Positions 6,387 through 8,170 of a stretch of DNA of 8,170 nucleotides are shown piece after piece. The translations under genes were made by a program, and so were the position numbers. Every line of letters starts with the position of its first letter. Position 1 is the stretch's first letter. Below the pieces are notes generated by a model, which worked only from the letters and a program-made list of their open reading frames with translations, was not told the origin of the DNA and did not search any database. This stretch comes from Caldifarciminota bacterium (lineage in GTDB: Bacteria > Hydrothermota > Hydrothermia > S141-80): assembly GCA_015490255.1 (NCBI GenBank), contig WFYF01000289.1, positions 1-8,170 of the forward strand, in the 5' to 3' direction.

Positions 6387-7895
6387 CTATGGAACCACCA
6401 CCCGGACACTCCGGGTGGTATTCTGCAGACGCAGAACATAAACCCCCCGGGGCAGACGGATCAGAGAACCATACCCCTGAACCATCTGACGACCCTGAAG
6501 GGTGTAGATCCAGAAACGGGTGGGGTGGTCCAGCACGATGCGACCGGGACGGACGGAGAGACGCGCCGGTCCCCCGCAGTTTCCGGAACTCTGGCCGGTT
6601 TCCTCCACGGCGGTTCCGGTGCAGAGGACGTGTCCTGCGGCACTGCGGCTTTCCACGGACACGGGCCGGGGATTGTCGGACGGGGTCCCTCCGCCATACA
6701 CGTTGATCCCATAGGAGACGCTGAGGGAAAGGGCGGACCGGGACACGGTGAGGGTTGTTTCGCAGGGGAGCGCGCTTTCCAGGGGGAGGTGGGCAATGGC
6801 GTATCCGGTGATCCCAGAGCTCAGGATCTCCCGGATTCCCGCAAACAGGAGGGTGCTGTCGTCCACGGGAAGTCCGCGGAACACGCCGGATGAGGCGTCC
6901 GTGGTGTCCTCCAGAGCGAAAACGCGGAGGACCTGCCCGAGGGTGTCCAGTTCGGCAAAGAACGGAACCGTGCTGGAGAAAGATTTCCAGAGATCACCGC
7001 CCACGAGGAAGCCCGAAGGGGCCTTCATGAGGTCATAAACCCGCAGGGGGACTCCGGAAGACAGGGTATAGCGATAGGCCCACACCACGTTGAGGGCGGA
7101 ATCCAGACGAAGAAGGACAAACCCGGGAGACGACCCCGTGGTATAGCCGCCCACGACAAACCCGTTCCCGAACGGCACGACGCCGGTGAGGAGGAGATTC
7201 TCTCCAGAAGCCGACAGAATGGCATAGGGGAGACCGGCCACATATTCTCCCTGGGCGTTGGTTTCAAACAGAAAGGCGTCCCACAGTCCGGAGGCATAGA
7301 GGTTTCGCTGCGCCAGGAAGAAGAAGGTGGAGTCCGTGACCTGGAGTGCCCGGACGATCCGGACCGGACCGTTGTCCACCGTGTTGTAGGTCCGGCTCCA
7401 CTGGGGTGTCCCGGCCGCATCCAGCCGGAAGGCGATACCCATACCCCAGTACGGGTCTTCTCCTGCCATCAAGACATCACCGCCGGAGAGGGTGAGAACG
7501 TCCAGAGGCGTCCCTGACACGCCGTAGGATCGGGTCCAGAGTTCCTGGCCGGTGTAGCCGTCAAGGGCCACCAGGGTGAGAGAGTCGGAAACGTGGCCGG
7601 AGAGCAGGATCTTTCCGTCGGTGAGTTCGGTGAAAGCCTTGCAGGTGAATCCGGCGGCCACCCGGGTGACCCACTGGACGGTGAAGCCATCCGGGTTCAC
7701 CTTCAGCACCGCGCACTCTCCAGAAGACAGGTGCGACAGAAAGGCATAACCGCTGTCCGTTCGGACAGTCCGGATCACATCCAGCGTATCGGTCAGGGGG
7801 CCCATGTCGGGGACCACCCAGAACACACCGCCGGCCCAGGCGGGGGAGGAGATCCCCAGGATCCCCATCGTCCACACCCACATCCCGCGCCGCAT
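6387..7895 (-). CDS. Secreted beta-propeller-like protein with C-terminal sorting domain, family A
   Basis: This protein has 502 residues. The frame is open to an ATG at 8027, but the ATG at 7895 has AGGAGG six bases upstream and begins a good signal peptide (MRRGMWVWTMGILGISSPAWA, with an AWA cleavage site after residue 21), so 7895 is chosen. Residues about 22-375 hold six or seven blade-like repeats of the form 'G..h..GG ... hhhLD..G...W...Y', for example 93-125, 137-171, 242-277, 292-328 and 345-370. This is like PQQ-like or delta-60-type propellers. A Cys-containing linker (C378, C425, C440) leads to a T9SS type A-like domain at about 445-502 (FWIYTLQGRQMVQ, then LPRGVYVLRL). It is a paralogue of the last gene of the operon, sharing the N-terminal VPD...DVIRT..TDSGYA block and the C61/C85 pair. 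No enzyme motif is seen. The function is unknown; an exported binding or structural protein is the best reading. The stop is TAG at 6389-6387. Confidence 0.88.
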   Translation of the reverse strand: MRRGMWVWTMGILGISSPAWAGGVFWVVPDMGPLTDTLDVIRTVRTDSGYAFLSHLSSGECAVLKVNPDGFTVQWVTRVAAGFTCKAFTELTDGKILLSGHVSDSLTLVALDGYTGQELWTRSYGVSGTPLDVLTLSGGDVLMAGEDPYWGMGIAFRLDAAGTPQWSRTYNTVDNGPVRIVRALQVTDSTFFFLAQRNLYASGLWDAFLFETNAQGEYVAGLPYAILSASGENLLLTGVVPFGNGFVVGGYTTGSSPGFVLLRLDSALNVVWAYRYTLSSGVPLRVYDLMKAPSGFLVGGDLWKSFSSTVPFFAELDTLGQVLRVFALEDTTDASSGVFRGLPVDDSTLLFAGIREILSSGITGYAIAHLPLESALPCETTLTVSRSALSLSVSYGINVYGGGTPSDNPRPVSVESRSAAGHVLCTGTAVEETGQSSGNCGGPARLSVRPGRIVLDHPTRFWIYTLQGRQMVQGYGSLIRLPRGVYVLRLQNTTRSVRVVVP

Positions 7896-7901
7896 ACCAT
7901 A

Positions 7902-7907
7902 CCTCCT
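7902..7907 (-). promoter_or_regulatory. Shine-Dalgarno site that decides the start of the first gene
   Basis: On the minus strand this reads AGGAGG (context ATCAGGAGGTATGGT), six bases before the ATG at 7895. An ATG at 7900 is out of frame and only one base from the site. The site rules out the 44-codon extension up to 8027, which would also bury the signal peptide. Confidence 0.85.
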
Positions 7908-8034
7908 GATTTTGCGGAGAAGGCCTGACAGGATCAGGGGGAAAGGGACGGGCAAACCGTGGCAGACCACGGGGTGCTTCACCCGGTGCCGGGTGAGGCA
8001 GAGACCCGTTCCGGGGAATCCCCGCACAGCCCCC

Positions 8035-8077
8035 TCCGGACCGGCGCGATCAGGCCCCGAATCCGGACCTGATCAGG
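8035..8077. repeat. Imperfect direct repeat TCCGGACC...GATCAGG, two copies
   Basis: TCCGGACC occurs at 8035-8042 and 8062-8069. Each copy is followed by GATCAGG, at 8048-8054 and 8071-8077, after 5 bases in the first copy and 1 base in the second. A third lone GATCAGG lies at 7932-7938. The two units could be a pair of protein-binding sites or a local duplication. The second unit overlaps the palindrome at 8067-8078. Confidence 0.5.
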
Positions 8078-8170
8078 TGCGGGTGCAACGGACGGAGCGT
8101 ATACGAGGCATCCCCACGGGTTCCTGCAAAACGGGCCACAGCCTGCATGTTCCCCCCGAACGTCTGTCCC

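Larger units (their letters stand above)
1..7895 (-). other. Probable operon of four exported beta-propeller proteins
   Basis: Four consecutive genes share one strand, with gaps of 36, 15 and 57 bases and a nearly constant CAGGAGG ribosome site. All encode exported repeat proteins, and the three complete ones end in related sorting domains. No terminator with a U-tract is seen in any gap. The 11-bp hairpin before the last gene is the only strong structure within the unit and could lower expression of that gene relative to the others. Confidence 0.75.
7896..8170 (-). other. Upstream region of the operon, rich in inverted repeats; probable leader
   Basis: About 275 bases without a gene I can establish. 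Inverted repeats, all exact in their arms: 7979-7996 (TCACCCGG / CCGGGTGA around 2 bases), 7957-7972 (CCGTGG / CCACGG, 4-base loop), 8012-8024 (CGGGG / CCCCG, 3-base loop), 8048-8074 (GATCAGG / CCTGATC, 13-base loop) and the 12-base palindrome ACCTGATCAGGT at 8067-8078. I see no clear -35/-10 pair; weak candidates such as TTGCAC near 8080 are not convincing in this GC-rich DNA. One minus-strand frame stays open from 8169 to a TGA at 8052-8050 (39 codons) and could be the end of an upstream gene, but the other two frames are also open for long stretches, so this cannot be decided here. Confidence 0.6.

Noticed and set aside
5067..6893. 608-codon open frame on the plus strand
   Set aside because: It spans the junction between two well-supported minus-strand genes and their Shine-Dalgarno site; composition is that of a shadow.
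7957..7972. Intrinsic terminator upstream of the operon
   Set aside because: The 6-bp CCGTGG/CCACGG hairpin is followed on the minus strand only by TTTGCCCG, too short a T-run to call a terminator.
7896..8027. 44-codon N-terminal extension of the 502-residue protein
   Set aside because: It has no ribosome site, would place the clear signal peptide internally, and crosses the strong AGGAGG at 7902-7907.
7940..8045. Cobalamin-riboswitch-like string (GGGTGAAGCACCC...GGTCTGCCACGG, minus strand)
   Set aside because: It resembles part of the B12-box core, but GCCACGG replaces GCCACTG, and I find neither the AGGGAA box nor the GGAGACC box. The downstream genes also have no link to B12.
8045..8078. 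SRP RNA-like string ATCAGGTCCGGA on the minus strand
   Set aside because: The SRP core continues with AGGAAGCAGCC; here TTCGGGGCC follows, and the flanking helix does not fit.
8050..8169. Partial CDS at the right edge
   Set aside because: Not listed as a gene because only 39 codons are visible, the other two frames on that strand are open over long stretches as well, and no family is recognised; kept only as a finding.

Overview
This GC-rich window holds four large protein-coding genes, all on the minus strand. They read from right to left with gaps of 36, 15 and 57 bases. Every start codon has a near-perfect AGGAGG Shine-Dalgarno site 5-6 bases upstream, so the four very likely form one transcription unit. 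I see no convincing tRNA, rRNA, CRISPR array, insertion sequence or transposase.

Layout in transcription order. (1) 8170-7896: an upstream region of about 275 bases, dense in inverted repeats. It may carry the promoter or leader and possibly the last codons of an upstream gene. (2) 7895-6387: a 502-residue secreted propeller-like protein, family A. (3) 6350-4143: a 735-residue secreted protein with LVIVD-type repeats, family B. (4) 4127-972: a 1051-residue family B protein that also has an Ig-like 'DPGE' domain and a nidogen-like beta domain. (5) 931-955: a perfect 11-bp GC hairpin in the last gap. (6) 914 to the left edge: the first 304 residues of a second family A protein, which runs out of the window.

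All four have an export-signal-like N-terminus. The three complete ones end in a short beta-rich domain of the 'D..GR.v ... G(V/I)YF.R' type, which resembles type IX secretion (T9SS type A) or FlgD-like C-terminal sorting domains. I see no catalytic motif in any of them. The likeliest reading is a set of cell-surface or released beta-propeller proteins made together, perhaps for adhesion, surface-layer assembly or binding of polymers. The function itself is unknown. The family order A-B-B-A is the most striking structural point.

Organism: a bacterium that uses strong Shine-Dalgarno sites together with type IX-like sorting domains. Typical Bacteroidota mostly lack strong Shine-Dalgarno sites, so this fits better an uncultivated lineage near the FCB group (for example WOR-3, Hydrothermae or KSB1-like). 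That placement is inference from protein style only.
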